A stretch of 45,022 nt of DNA from Bacteroidetes bacterium ADurb.Bin217 (GCA_002069975.1 MWCJ01000021.1:1-45022); one strand, 5' to 3'. Positions 34,995 to 45,013 are shown, numbered from the stretch's first letter. A program made the numbers and translations. The notes: a model not told the origin generated them from the letters alone.

Positions 34995-35072
34995 AAGCAC
35001 AACTCTTTATCATTAACAATTAACAATTAATCATTACCAATTAACCATTCCCCATTAACAATTATACACACA

Positions 35073-35102
35073 TTGTTATTTTAAATAAAATTATTACTTT
35101 AG
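35073..35102 (+). promoter_or_regulatory. Candidate promoter of the carboxynorspermidine genes
   Basis: TTG at 35073-35075 and TACTTTAG (35095-35102, one mismatch to TAnnTTTG) are about 19 bases apart, 26 bases before the ATG at 35128. Confidence 0.45.
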
Positions 35103-35127
35103 CCAACAAATTTTGAAACAGATAAAC

Positions 35128-36327
35128 ATGGCAAAAGTATTAATAATAGGAGCAGGAGGCGTAGGTCGCGTAGTAGCTCACAAATGTGCACAAGTACCCG
35201 AAGTATTTGAAGAAATAATGTTGGCAAGCCGCACAAAATCAAAATGCGATGCAATAGCAAAATCTATTACCAATAGAACTATTCAAACAGCACAAGTAGA
35301 TGCCGAAAACGTACCACAATTAGTAGCATTAATCCAGTCATTTAAACCCGATATGGTTATAAATGTTGCCCTGCCATATCAGGATTTATATATTATGGAC
35401 GCTTGTTTAGAAACAGGTGTACACTATTTAGACACTGCCAATTACGAACCCAAAGACGAAGCTAAATTTGAATACAGCTGGCAATGGGCATATCAAGACA
35501 AATTTAAAGCAAAAGGCTTAACAGCAATTTTAGGCTGTGGATTCGACCCCGGACAATCGCAAATATATACTGCATATTTAGCAAAACACTACTTCGACGA
35601 AATTCATTATTTAGATATAGTAGATTGTAATGGTGGTGACCATGGAAAAGCTTTTGCCACAAATTTTAACCCCGAAATTAATATTCGCGAAATTACACAA
35701 AACGGTAAATATTGGAAAAATGGTGCATGGGTTGAAACCAAGCCCCACGAAATTATGGAAAAATTAACCTATCCAAATATTGGCGTTCGCGATTCGTATC
35801 TTATGTATCACGAAGAATTAGAATCGTTGGTTAAAAATTTCCCTACACTCAAACAAGCTCGTTTTTGGATGACTTTTGGACAAGAATATTTAACACATTT
35901 ACGTGTAATTCAAAATATTGGAATGGCAAGCATTACCCCTATTTTGTATAAAGGTGTAGAAATAGTTCCACTACAATTCTTAAAAGAAACATTACCCAAT
36001 CCCGACACATTAGGAGATAATTATACCGGCGAAACATCTATAGGCTGTAGAATAAAAGGTATAAAAAACGGAAAGGAAAAAACAGCATACATTTGGAACA
36101 ACTGTAGCCATCAAGCTGCGTTTAACGAAACGGGAGCTCAAGGCGTATCGTATACCACCGGAGTTCCGGCTATGGTAGGTGCTCTTATGTTCCTTACCGG
36201 AAAATGGTCGGGTGCTGGTGTATTTAATGTAGAAGAATTTAATCCCGACCCGTTTATGGAAGCTATTGGACCATACGGATTGCCTTGGGAAGTAAAAGAA
36301 GATATTGATTTAGAGTTTCAATATTAA
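35128..36327 (+). CDS. Carboxynorspermidine dehydrogenase (saccharopine dehydrogenase family)
   Basis: A 399-residue NAD(P)-dependent enzyme. VLIIGAGGVGRVVAHKC is the N-terminal Rossmann motif; HYLDTANYEPKDE, ILGCGFDPGQSQIY and EFNPDPFMEAIGPYGLPWE follow the carboxy(nor)spermidine dehydrogenase pattern. It condenses aspartate semialdehyde with a diamine (putrescine or diaminopropane) to make carboxyspermidine or carboxynorspermidine. The frame is open from a TTG at 35113; I use the ATG at 35128, which gives the usual start. The next gene, 6 bases away, is the matching decarboxylase, which supports the assignment strongly. Confidence 0.92.
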   Translation: MAKVLIIGAGGVGRVVAHKCAQVPEVFEEIMLASRTKSKCDAIAKSITNRTIQTAQVDAENVPQLVALIQSFKPDMVINVALPYQDLYIMDACLETGVHYLDTANYEPKDEAKFEYSWQWAYQDKFKAKGLTAILGCGFDPGQSQIYTAYLAKHYFDEIHYLDIVDCNGGDHGKAFATNFNPEINIREITQNGKYWKNGAWVETKPHEIMEKLTYPNIGVRDSYLMYHEELESLVKNFPTLKQARFWMTFGQEYLTHLRVIQNIGMASITPILYKGVEIVPLQFLKETLPNPDTLGDNYTGETSIGCRIKGIKNGKEKTAYIWNNCSHQAAFNETGAQGVSYTTGVPAMVGALMFLTGKWSGAGVFNVEEFNPDPFMEAIGPYGLPWEVKEDIDLEFQY

Positions 36328-36333
36328 ATAGAT

Positions 36334-37470
36334 ATGGAAGAGCTGTATGCAAAAATACCTGCTCCGGCATTTATTTTAAACGAATCGTTGCTTCGTGCAA
36401 ATCTCGAAAAACTTGCTTATGTTAGTAAACAAGCCGATGTGCAAATAATTCTTGCTCTCAAGGGATATGCATTATGGAAATCATTTCCACTTATTCGCAA
36501 ATATTTACAAGGAGCTACCGCAAGTTCGCTCAACGAAGTGTTATTGTGCAACGAATACATGGGAACCCGAGCTCATACCTATGCTCCCGCGTATAGCAAA
36601 CATGAAATTAAAGAAATAGCCGATAAAAGTTCGCATATTACATTCAATTCTCTCAATCAATACCACGCCTATAAAGACATATGTATAAAAACATGCACTC
36701 GTATGGGCTTACGGGTTAATCCGGGATACAGTGATATTACAACCGACCTCTATAATCCCTGTTCGCCGAATTCACGCTTGGGCATACCTGCTCACGAATT
36801 ACAACATGGAGTACCCGACCATATTACAGGCTTACATTTTCATGCCTTATGCGAAAACAACTCCTATTCACTCGAACGTGTGTTAGCTTCGTTCGAAGAA
36901 CGGTTTAAACATATTATTCCTCACATGCAATGGATAAATATGGGGGGAGGACATTTAATTACGCAAGCCGATTACGATATAGAACATCTGATTTCAATAC
37001 TCAAAGCATTTAAACAAAAATATTCTGCACACATCATATTAGAGCCCGGAGGTGCTGTAGGATGGCAAACCGGCGTACTAAAATCCACCATACTCGATAT
37101 TGTAAACTATGGCGAAACACCCACTGCCATACTCGACGTATCGTTTGCCGCACATATGCCCGATACTCTCGAAATGCCATACAGACCATCTATTTGGGGA
37201 GCAAGCAAAGAACCTATTGAAGGCTATATACCCTACCGCATGGGGGGACAAACATGTTTGGCTGGCGATTTTCTTGATGCATATTATTTTCCCAAACCAC
37301 TTGCTATAGGCGACTCTATTTTCTTAGAAGATATGATGCATTATACTATGGTGAAAACTACAATGTTTAACGGTGTTCATCATCCTTCTATATATATTCT
37401 CAAAGAAAAAGGAAATATAGAATGTGCTCGCGAATTTGTGTACGACGATTATAAAAAGCGATTGAGCTAA
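36334..37470 (+). CDS. nspC: Carboxynorspermidine decarboxylase
   Basis: A 378-residue PLP enzyme of the alanine racemase fold. Lys43 in LALKGYALW is the expected PLP lysine; NPGYSDITTDLYNPCSPNSRLG, GLHFHALCEN, NMGGGHLIT and LEPGGAVGWQTG are NspC blocks, and the C-terminal GGQTCLAGDFLDAY holds the catalytic cysteine region. It decarboxylates carboxynorspermidine or carboxyspermidine to the polyamine, finishing the pathway begun by the preceding gene. Six bases separate the two genes. Confidence 0.95.
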   Translation: MEELYAKIPAPAFILNESLLRANLEKLAYVSKQADVQIILALKGYALWKSFPLIRKYLQGATASSLNEVLLCNEYMGTRAHTYAPAYSKHEIKEIADKSSHITFNSLNQYHAYKDICIKTCTRMGLRVNPGYSDITTDLYNPCSPNSRLGIPAHELQHGVPDHITGLHFHALCENNSYSLERVLASFEERFKHIIPHMQWINMGGGHLITQADYDIEHLISILKAFKQKYSAHIILEPGGAVGWQTGVLKSTILDIVNYGETPTAILDVSFAAHMPDTLEMPYRPSIWGASKEPIEGYIPYRMGGQTCLAGDFLDAYYFPKPLAIGDSIFLEDMMHYTMVKTTMFNGVHHPSIYILKEKGNIECAREFVYDDYKKRLS

Positions 37471-37777
37471 AACTTTCACATGTTTTTTTTATGTAAAAGT
37501 TGCATACCCAAATAAAGGACATTGGGCAATACAGTATAGAGATATACGAAAAGTTAGAAACTGTTTAAATTTTGTTTTTAATTACTATTTTTGAAAATTT
37601 TGAACTTCAAATAAACCCAAATTACGCAATAGGAATTGCGTAATCGATTAACATTTTGTATTTAATTCACTTTGTTCATTGAGCTCACTTCGTTCGGTTT
37701 AGTATTTTTAAAATACTTCAAACAAAATGTAATTACACAATGATATGTAAACAATTTCTTAATACAACTATAAAAAA
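37471..37777. other. Intergenic region with nested palindromes
   Basis: No gene seen. AACTTTCACAT/ATGTAAAAGTT (37471-37501) folds around a T-run just after nspC. ATTACGCAAT-AGGA-ATTGCGTAAT (37621-37644) is a perfect 10-bp stem. ACATTTTGT (37651-37659) pairs with ACAAAATGT (37722-37730), and AGTATTTTTAAAATACT (37701-37717) lies within that loop. GAGCTCACTTCGTTCGG resembles other Bacteroidota intergenic repeats. Confidence 0.6.
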
Positions 37778-38233
37778 ATGATACAAGAAATTACTATAGC
37801 AACCAACAGCGATATACCGGAACTCATAGATTTATTAACTGATTTATTTACTTCAGATATTGAGTTTAAGCCCAATTACAATAAACAAAAGACAGGATTA
37901 ACTCAAATAATAAACGATGCTAATATTGGAGAAATACTTGTTTTGAAAATTGATAATAAAATTATTGGCATGGTAAGTTTGCTATACAGCATAAGCACTG
38001 CATTGGGCGGTAAAGTTGCTATTGTGGAGGATATGATAATTCATACAGCATACAGAAATCAAGGACTCGGTAAATTTTTATTGCATCATGCTATTGAATA
38101 TTCCAAAAAGAACGATTGTTTACGTTTAACATTACTCACAGATTATGATAATGAAGGTGCGATTAATTTTTATAAAAAATTTGGATTTACTAAATCTTCT
38201 ATGATACCTATGAGATTATTTTTTGACAAATAA
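37778..38233 (+). CDS. GNAT-family N-acetyltransferase
   Basis: A 151-residue acetyltransferase. The acetyl-CoA loop YRNQGLGKFLL is near residues 91-101, preceded by the strand VAIVEDMIIH and followed by DNEGAINFYKKFGF, the usual C-terminal GNAT block. The substrate is not predictable. First of four plus-strand genes (two GNATs, a methyltransferase and rlmN) with 38 or fewer bases between them. Confidence 0.9.
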   Translation: MIQEITIATNSDIPELIDLLTDLFTSDIEFKPNYNKQKTGLTQIINDANIGEILVLKIDNKIIGMVSLLYSISTALGGKVAIVEDMIIHTAYRNQGLGKFLLHHAIEYSKKNDCLRLTLLTDYDNEGAINFYKKFGFTKSSMIPMRLFFDK

Positions 38234-38271
38234 ACTACACCATAGTATACTTAACCTTCCAATAATTCCAA

Positions 38272-38727
38272 ATGATTCAAATTCAAAAAATTATCGACAA
38301 TAAAAAACAGTTCCTTGACTTGTTATTATTGGCTGACGAGCAAGAAAATATGATTGATTTATATTTACCTCATGGAGACTTATTTGCCTTATATGACAAT
38401 GATTTGAAAAGTGTTTGTGTGGTTACACATATAGATAATAATACCTGTGAATTAAAAAACATAGCCACATATCCCCAATACCAAAGTAAAGGTTATGGCA
38501 GAACTTTGATTCATTTTATATTTGATTATTATAAACATACGTACACAAATATGCTTGTAGGCACAGGCGAAACACCCCGCATATTGTCGTTTTATAAGAG
38601 TTGTGGTTTTACAATATCACACAAAATTTCTAATTTTTTTACCGACAATTATGACCAGCCAATGTTCGAAGACAATATTCAACTAATTGACATGATATAT
38701 CTTACAAAAAATTTACACGCAAAGTAA
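38272..38727 (+). CDS. GNAT-family N-acetyltransferase
   Basis: A 151-residue acetyltransferase. [17 protein letters not shown] is the acetyl-CoA loop, with [18 protein letters not shown] as the later GNAT block and CELKNIAT as the strand before the loop. It differs clearly in sequence from the preceding GNAT, so it is not a recent duplicate. Substrate unknown. Confidence 0.9.
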   Translation: MIQIQKIIDNKKQFLDLLLLADEQENMIDLYLPHGDLFALYDNDLKSVCVVTHIDNNTCELKNIATYPQYQSKGYGRTLIHFIFDYYKHTYTNMLVGTGETPRILSFYKSCGFTISHKISNFFTDNYDQPMFEDNIQLIDMIYLTKNLHAK

Positions 38728-38754
38728 TTACAAAAATCTTTAAACAATACAGGT

Positions 38755-39390
38755 ATGGACAAATACGCAATTACACACAAAACATATAATACAACAGCAC
38801 AACAATTTCAGGACAAATTCATGAATTTGAGTTTGTATCACAATTCGTATGACGCGTTATGTTCTTTGCTCCCAACACATGCCAACATATTAGATGTAGG
38901 CTGCGGACCGGGTAATATTACACGATACATCTTACAAAAACTACCATCGGCTCAGATACTTGGCATAGATGTATCGCCACGTATGATTGAATTGGCAAAA
39001 CATAACAATCCTACAGCTCAATTTACATGTATGGATTGTAGAGAAATACATGCAATACAAACTACGTTCGACGCTCTTCTATTCGGGTTTTGTTTTCCCT
39101 ATCTGAGCCAAGAAGATATACTTGAAATAGTAGCCGACTCGGCATCATTACTTTGCTCGAAAGGATACATCTATATAAGTACTATGGAAGACGATTATTC
39201 TAAATCGGGATATGAAACTACCAGCTTTAGTGGCGAACATATGGTATATGTTCATTATCATACTGCCGAGTTTTTAACAAACGCATTGCACAAGCATGGA
39301 TTTTCAATTGTTTCACTTACACGACAAGATTATCCCGAACAAAATGGCAGTATTTCAACTGATTTAATTATTATTGCACAAAAATTATAG
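38755..39390 (+). CDS. Class I SAM-dependent methyltransferase
   Basis: A 211-residue methyltransferase. ANILDVGCGPGNITRYIL is motif I (SAM binding), ILGIDVSPRMIELA the acidic strand, and FTCMDCREI and FDALLFGFCFPYLS motifs II and III. Substrate unknown. It follows two acetyltransferases, and rlmN starts 6 bases after it, so it is likely in one transcript. Confidence 0.92.
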   Translation: MDKYAITHKTYNTTAQQFQDKFMNLSLYHNSYDALCSLLPTHANILDVGCGPGNITRYILQKLPSAQILGIDVSPRMIELAKHNNPTAQFTCMDCREIHAIQTTFDALLFGFCFPYLSQEDILEIVADSASLLCSKGYIYISTMEDDYSKSGYETTSFSGEHMVYVHYHTAEFLTNALHKHGFSIVSLTRQDYPEQNGSISTDLIIIAQKL

Positions 39391-39396
39391 AACAAT

Positions 39397-40431
39397 ATGC
39401 AAAAACAAGATATACTATCGCTCTCGTATGCTCAATTACTTGAGATTTGCCAAGAATTTGGCGAAAAAAAATTTCGTGTAGACCAATTGTATCAATGGAT
39501 ATGGCAAAAAAGAGTTCGGAATTTTACCGATATGAGTAATCTTTCGAAAGTATTTAGGGAACAATTACAAGAACGATTCTTTTTTCAAACTGTCAAAATA
39601 GATACTGTTCGTTCGAGTACCGACGGAACGCAAAAAGTAACATTTCGATTGCACGACGGCTGTATCATAGAAGGTGTTGTAATACCTGCAAAAGACAGAC
39701 TTACCGCATGTATATCGTCACAAGTAGGCTGTGGCTTAGCATGTGCATTCTGTGCTACCGGAAGTTTAGGTTTTACCCGAAATTTAAGTGTTGGCGAAAT
39801 TACCGATCAATATTTTGTACTAGACGATATTGCCCGTCAAAAACACTCGCAAGGAATTACCAATATTGTATACATGGGCATGGGCGAACCTTTGCAAAAT
39901 TACGATTCGGTACTACTTTCTATTGCCAGATTCACCGAAGAAAAAGGACAAGCTATGGCACCTTCGAGAATTACCCTATCTACATCGGGATTGGCTAAAA
40001 ATATTATGAAACTTGCCGATGATGGTTTCAAATGTAATATTGCAATATCGCTACACACAGCTAATAATGGAATACGCAACAAATTAATGCCGGTAAACAA
40101 AGCTAACGATATACAAAAATTAAGCGATGCCATTGCATATTTTTACGACAAAACACATACTCGTATCTCAATAGAATACACCCTACTCGATGGAATTAAC
40201 GACACCATAGAACATGCACGCGAATTGGCTGATTTCACAAAACGCTTCCCTGTAAAAATTAATATCATAGAATACAATGCTCATCAGTTATCGCCTTACA
40301 AAAAAAGTGATAAACAAAAAACCGATGCATTTGTAGCATTTTTAGAAAAATTAAATTTAATTGTAAATGTTCGGTATTCTAAAGGAAAAGATATAGATGC
40401 TGCGTGTGGACAATTGGTTGCGAAACGGTAA
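39397..40431 (+). CDS. rlmN: 23S rRNA (adenine2503-C2)-methyltransferase RlmN
   Basis: A radical SAM enzyme that methylates A2503 of 23S rRNA and A37 of some tRNAs. The CxxxCxxC cluster is Cys112, Cys116 and Cys119 (GCGLACAFC); MGMGEPL, ITLSTSGL and IEYTLLDGIND follow; the second catalytic cysteine is Cys337 in AACGQL near the C-terminus. Length (344) fits. Last of the plus-strand group, convergent with the arfB gene 34 bases on. Confidence 0.97.
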   Translation: MQKQDILSLSYAQLLEICQEFGEKKFRVDQLYQWIWQKRVRNFTDMSNLSKVFREQLQERFFFQTVKIDTVRSSTDGTQKVTFRLHDGCIIEGVVIPAKDRLTACISSQVGCGLACAFCATGSLGFTRNLSVGEITDQYFVLDDIARQKHSQGITNIVYMGMGEPLQNYDSVLLSIARFTEEKGQAMAPSRITLSTSGLAKNIMKLADDGFKCNIAISLHTANNGIRNKLMPVNKANDIQKLSDAIAYFYDKTHTRISIEYTLLDGINDTIEHARELADFTKRFPVKINIIEYNAHQLSPYKKSDKQKTDAFVAFLEKLNLIVNVRYSKGKDIDAACGQLVAKR

Positions 40432-40465
40432 CTTATAGCAAAGTTGTTTGTGATAATTAGAACTA

Positions 40466-40867
40466 TCAAAACTCTGGCGGTTTTCGCATGTTCTTAATTT
40501 CCGAAGCTATTTTTTTTCTATGTAAGCGTTCAATCTTCGAAGCATGAGTAGGTTTTGTTGCTTTTCGAGATTTCGCAACCTGTAATGCACGTGTTATATA
40601 TTCATAAAACTTTTGTACACATATTTCTTTATTTTGCAATTGACTTCTCGATACCTGCGAACGAATACACAAATACCCGTCGTCAGTAATATGCGATTGC
40701 AATTTTGCATGCAACAGTATTTTTTGAGCATCGGTAAAACAATTACTCGACGCAATATGAAAACGTAATTCTACTTTAGAATTAACTTTGTTTACATTCT
40801 GTCCTCCCGCCCCACTACTTCGCGAAGCTGTAAAAACAAACTCTGAACTACAATCGGCTATATACAT
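40466..40867 (-). CDS. arfB: Ribosome rescue hydrolase ArfB (YaeJ)
   Basis: A 133-residue peptidyl-tRNA hydrolase that frees stalled ribosomes. The GGQ motif is at 21-23 in SSGAGGQNVNKVNSKVELRF. The C-terminal tail (about 100-133) is rich in Lys and Arg (ATKPTHASKIERLHRKKIASE), as needed to enter the empty mRNA channel; there is no codon-recognition domain, so it is not a normal release factor. It overlaps the end of the DUF2461 gene by 10 bases. Confidence 0.95.
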   Translation of the reverse strand: MYIADCSSEFVFTASRSSGAGGQNVNKVNSKVELRFHIASSNCFTDAQKILLHAKLQSHITDDGYLCIRSQVSRSQLQNKEICVQKFYEYITRALQVAKSRKATKPTHASKIERLHRKKIASEIKNMRKPPEF

Positions 40868-41511
40868 ATTGTAGAATTACAAAATGTATTAAACTCCTTC
40901 ATTTCTCTACATACCTGCAAAAAATAATCATAAAAATCGGGTGATTCTATATGATCATCACTTACAGCTACCGACACCAATAGACTTTTATGTTTGATAT
41001 ATTCCGCACAAGGAGAATCTTTGGAAAATCCACGCGGCATACTCTGCAATGTTTCGCCCGTAACTGAACCAAATGTTTGCACGAATGATTCTTTTGTGAC
41101 AATTCTCAAAAATTCATCACAATTATTTTGCAGGTATGTTCGCAATGCCAACAAAACATCGGGTGGCGGCATGTAAACACCACCGGCAATCATAGAATTT
41201 TCGGGTTCAATATGTAAATAATATCCTCCTGCATACGATTTTTTACCTCCGGGAGCTATATATGCCGCTATATGATTTTTGTATGGAGTTTTGTCGGCAG
41301 AAAACCGAATATCGCGGTGAATACGATAAATGCAATCTTTAGGGGTAAGATGTGCAACCGAAGAATCAAACTGAGAAATATCTTGAATACTCTGCAATAC
41401 TATAGCTTCAAATTCATGCTTCCGAACATCATACAAAGTTTTATTTGCGTGAAACCATTCACGATTATTGTTTACACACAATAATTTTAAAAAATCTAAA
41501 ATTTGTTTCAT
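40858..41511 (-). CDS. DUF2461 family protein
   Basis: A 217-residue protein of the DUF2461 (TIGR02453) family: LDFLKLLCVNNNREWFHANK at the start, YRIHRDIRFSADKTPYKNHI in the middle and YYLHIEPENSMIAGGVYMPP after it. The family's biochemical role is not established. It precedes arfB with a 10-base overlap, suggesting one transcript. Confidence 0.92.
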   Translation of the reverse strand: MKQILDFLKLLCVNNNREWFHANKTLYDVRKHEFEAIVLQSIQDISQFDSSVAHLTPKDCIYRIHRDIRFSADKTPYKNHIAAYIAPGGKKSYAGGYYLHIEPENSMIAGGVYMPPPDVLLALRTYLQNNCDEFLRIVTKESFVQTFGSVTGETLQSMPRGFSKDSPCAEYIKHKSLLVSVAVSDDHIESPDFYDYFLQVCREMKEFNTFCNSTICI

Positions 41512-41621
41512 TGTAATATAATATTATTTTAAGAGTTCAGATGAAACCTACATTTCTATAAACATCCTACGTTGTATTACACTTTATTTTATTATATAGG
41601 TTTCCTATACTCATTATTGTT

Positions 41622-42203
41622 TTACCAAGGGAATCGCTCAACAGACATAATAAGCGAAACACCCAAACCAGCACCCGATATTACTAAATTCCAATCTCGT
41701 TGTGCAACTTTACCAACACGTGTTACGAGTGTAGCAATTGTTAATATTGATGTTACAATAATCAATTGTCCTAGTTCTATCCCAATATTAAATGATAAAA
41801 GTGGTAAAACCAATTCAGTCTTTTCTAGCAATGCTTTTAAATAATTAGAAAAACCGAACCCATGAATAAGACCAAAAAATAAAGCTAAAACATATTTTAC
41901 CGTTTGTAATAATGGCGATATAGTTCCCGGCTTTTTAAATAAATTACCTACAGATGTAATAACAATAGTAACGGGTATAAAAAATTCAATCAATTCTGCT
42001 GAAATAGTAACAAAGCCTAATACCGCCATTGCTAATGAAATACTATGACCAATAGTAAACGCAGTAATTAATATCAGTATTGATTTCCATTCTTTAATTA
42101 CATAAACGCCACATAATGTAATAATAAACAAAATATGATCATATCCTTTAAAATCTGCTATATGTTCAATACCAATTTTACAATATAATTCAAATGTATT
42201 CAT
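41622..42203 (-). CDS. HupE/UreJ-like membrane protein
   Basis: A 193-residue integral membrane protein with about six hydrophobic segments. The N-terminal GIEHIADFKGYDHILFI carries the His and Asp pattern of the HupE/UreJ_2 family; FTIGHSISLA, LIHGFGFSNYL and FNIGIELGQL are further conserved blocks. Some relatives move nickel or cobalt, but no hydrogenase or urease gene is nearby, so the substrate is open. TATATTTG (42256-42249, minus) is a good -7 element. Confidence 0.85.
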   Translation of the reverse strand: MNTFELYCKIGIEHIADFKGYDHILFIITLCGVYVIKEWKSILILITAFTIGHSISLAMAVLGFVTISAELIEFFIPVTIVITSVGNLFKKPGTISPLLQTVKYVLALFFGLIHGFGFSNYLKALLEKTELVLPLLSFNIGIELGQLIIVTSILTIATLVTRVGKVAQRDWNLVISGAGLGVSLIMSVERFPW

Positions 42204-42473
42204 AATATAATTTTTACTCCCTTTCTAAAATACAAAGAAAATTTTTTACAAATATATAACATTCTACAACGATATAGTATTATAGAAACTCCTTATGTAA
42301 TTTGATGAAATATTATCTCACAAAGCATAGTTGGGTTTAATATAAACAACAACTTAGTATAAATTGAACAATTTTTAGTAATTTTTGAATAATTTTTTAA
42401 TTGCATATATTACTAAATTTATGTATTTTTATAGACTTAATTGGAAATAATATACATATTTTATAATATACAT

Positions 42474-44918
42474 ATGAAAAAATTACTTTTTTCGGGTTTG
42501 TTCGTGTTTGTATTCATATTCACATCATATCCTCAAGGCTTTACCACAGATAATACTACCGGGAATTTGCTCGATGCAAATGGTAATAATTTTATAATGA
42601 AAGGTATAAATGTTCCCCTTTCGTGGTATCAAACAAATGTAAACAATAGCATAGCTTCATTAAAAACCAATACGGGTTCCAACTGCTTACGCATAGTTGT
42701 AAATGCAGGATATAACGGCACCACCGCAACTCCTGCTAATGTGTGGCAAACAGCAGTTCAGGCTTGTATAGACAACGATATGATACCCATGATAGAGCTT
42801 CACGACTGGACAGGGAGCACTAATACAACAACCGATTTTACCAATATGGCAAATTGGTATGTAACCAATGCAGCATATTTTAAACAAGCAAATATTGCAA
42901 AACACATTTTAATAAACATTTGCAACGAATGGGGAACTTGGCAAACAGCCAATTCTAATGGAACTGCATGGCGTGATGGATTCAATCAAGCTGTTACTCT
43001 TATTCGAAATGCAGGCATTAACACTACACTAATAATAGATGCGGTAGGATACGGTCAAGATATTGATGATGCCAAAAATATAAAAGCATATGCAGCATCT
43101 ATGATTAATGCCGATCCGCAGAAAAATTTACTATTTTCGGTACATATGTATTGCGAATGGAGAAAAGGTGGTGATGATATTACCGGAACATTACAATGGA
43201 TGCGTACAAACAAAATTCCATTCATAGTGGGAGAATTTGGCTATCAGCATGCAACCGATGGCTCGTGCGATATTGATGAGCAATTGATAATGGATCAATG
43301 TCAAGCAAAAGGAATTGGGTGGTTGGCGTGGTCGCAAAAAGGAAACAGTACCGAAGTTGCATACCTCGACCTCTGCGGCGATTGGGATTGTAGAGCTGCA
43401 ACACTATCGGCATGGGGAAATACGGTAATTAATGGAACAAATGGAACAAAAACAGCAGTAACGTGTTCGGTATTTACTAATACTGCACCAACAGTTAGTT
43501 TATCGGCTCCTACCAACGGTGCTTCGTTTGCAGCCCTCAGTGCTATTACTGTATCGGCTACAGCTTCTGATTCTGACGGCACCATATCAAAAGTAGAATT
43601 TTATGCAAACAACGAATTGATAGGTACTGACAATACATCACCATACTCAATCTCATGGTCAGCTGCTGCCGGTTCGTATAGTATTACAGCAAAAGCATAT
43701 GACAATGCAGGAGCTATTACAACCTCTACAGCTCGAACTATTACCGTAAATCAACCTGCAACAATAACAGCCGGAGGTCCTACAACATTTTGCAGCGGAG
43801 GAAGTGTGGTATTACAAGCAAACACAGGCGTAGGATATACCTACCAATGGCGAAAAGACGCAAGCAATATTACCGGAGCAACAGCTTCATCGTATACTGC
43901 TACTCAATCGGGAACATACACTGTAATAGTAACCGCAAATAGTTTATCTACAACATCTACAGGCACTTCTGTTACTGTAAACACAACTCCTGCGGCTCCT
44001 ACAATTACCAACACCACTCCTACTGTTTGTGTAGGAGCTACAATTTCGCTCAGTATTCCTACAACTACAGGAGCAACATATGCATGGTCGGGTCCGAGTA
44101 GTTATGCTGCAACTACCGCAACTATAAGCAGAACTAATGCAACTACCGCTATGAGTGGAACATATTCAGCTACGGTTACCGTAAATGGCTGTACAAGTAC
44201 CGCAAGTACGACTACCGTAACAGTGAATGCAATTCCAACTGCACCTACAGTAACAAGCCCTGTAACATATCAACAAAATGCTACGGCTACACCACTTACC
44301 GCTACCGGTACCGGACTAAAATGGTATACTGTGTCAACAGGTGGTACTGGAAACATAACAGCACCAACACCAAGCACCGCAACTATAGGAACTACTACTC
44401 ACTACGTATCGCAAACAGTATCGGGTTGCGAAAGCCCGCGTGCGTCTATTGCTGTAATTATTGAAAATGCTATCATTACCCAAACTATAAATTTAGAACA
44501 AGGTTGGAATATTATATCAATTAATGTACATCCGTCGGATAGTACGTTTGCTACTATTTTTAACGGCAAACAAGTAATAATTAAAAATGCTTCAGGTTTT
44601 TGGAAGTCGGGAAACACTACAGAACTTAATTCCATACACAAAATAATTCCCGGAGAAGGATATTTGGTGCACAGCTCTGCTATAGGCACTATACAAATTA
44701 TTGGTACAGCTATGCAAACCAATAATTACGCATCACTTAATACAGGCTGGAATTTATTGGGATGTCCGTTTCAAACAACAACAGCTATGAGTACTTATTT
44801 TAATACAACAAATACAGAAACAATTAAAAACATGGAAGGATATTGGGAACCAAATAATGCATTATCAACTATTTCTAATATTGTTCCCGGTAACGGTTAT
44901 TACATTAAAAAGAAATAA
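42474..44918 (+). CDS. Secreted GH5 beta-mannanase (GH5_8-like) with Ig-like modules
   Basis: An 814-residue exported glycoside hydrolase. The frame opens at a TTG (42441), but the ATG at 42474 begins a clear signal peptide. Residues about 22-325 are the catalytic barrel: acid/base Glu152 (NICNEWGTW) and nucleophile Glu254 (IVGEFGYQH), with LHDWTG, GWLAWSQKGN and LSAWGNTVINGTNG, the layout of alkaliphile Bacillus mannanases. Residues about 338-435 are a bacterial Ig-like module, then two or three PKD/Ig-like modules to about 665, and a C-terminal domain with two copies of a GWN...PGxGY unit. No type IX sorting signal is seen at the end. It should cut beta-1,4-mannans outside the cell; the usual LAWSW reads LAWSQ. 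Confidence 0.9.
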   Translation: MKKLLFSGLFVFVFIFTSYPQGFTTDNTTGNLLDANGNNFIMKGINVPLSWYQTNVNNSIASLKTNTGSNCLRIVVNAGYNGTTATPANVWQTAVQACIDNDMIPMIELHDWTGSTNTTTDFTNMANWYVTNAAYFKQANIAKHILINICNEWGTWQTANSNGTAWRDGFNQAVTLIRNAGINTTLIIDAVGYGQDIDDAKNIKAYAASMINADPQKNLLFSVHMYCEWRKGGDDITGTLQWMRTNKIPFIVGEFGYQHATDGSCDIDEQLIMDQCQAKGIGWLAWSQKGNSTEVAYLDLCGDWDCRAATLSAWGNTVINGTNGTKTAVTCSVFTNTAPTVSLSAPTNGASFAALSAITVSATASDSDGTISKVEFYANNELIGTDNTSPYSISWSAAAGSYSITAKAYDNAGAITTSTARTITVNQPATITAGGPTTFCSGGSVVLQANTGVGYTYQWRKDASNITGATASSYTATQSGTYTVIVTANSLSTTSTGTSVTVNTTPAAPTITNTTPTVCVGATISLSIPTTTGATYAWSGPSSYAATTATISRTNATTAMSGTYSATVTVNGCTSTASTTTVTVNAIPTAPTVTSPVTYQQNATATPLTATGTGLKWYTVSTGGTGNITAPTPSTATIGTTTHYVSQTVSGCESPRASIAVIIENAIITQTINLEQGWNIISINVHPSDSTFATIFNGKQVIIKNASGFWKSGNTTELNSIHKIIPGEGYLVHSSAIGTIQIIGTAMQTNNYASLNTGWNLLGCPFQTTTAMSTYFNTTNTETIKNMEGYWEPNNALSTISNIVPGNGYYIKKK

Positions 44919-44980
44919 TGAAGAATTTTTCATAATTATATCATAGTAAATCATTAGTAACCGAGAAAAAATAAAAATAA

Positions 44981-45013
44981 CAGATTAGGTCGATAGTCAC
45001 TAACCTAATCTGT
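44981..45013. terminator. Hairpin terminator after the mannanase
   Basis: CAGATTAGGT (44981-44990) and ACCTAATCTG (45003-45012) form a perfect 10-bp stem (11 with the flanking A-T pair) with a 12-base loop. An A-rich stretch lies before it and TATTTTA after it, 62 bases past the mannanase stop. Confidence 0.75.

Noticed and set aside
40466..40867. Peptide chain release factor fragment (pseudogene)
   Set aside because: The short length with GGQ and a basic tail is the normal form of ArfB, not a truncated prfA or prfB.
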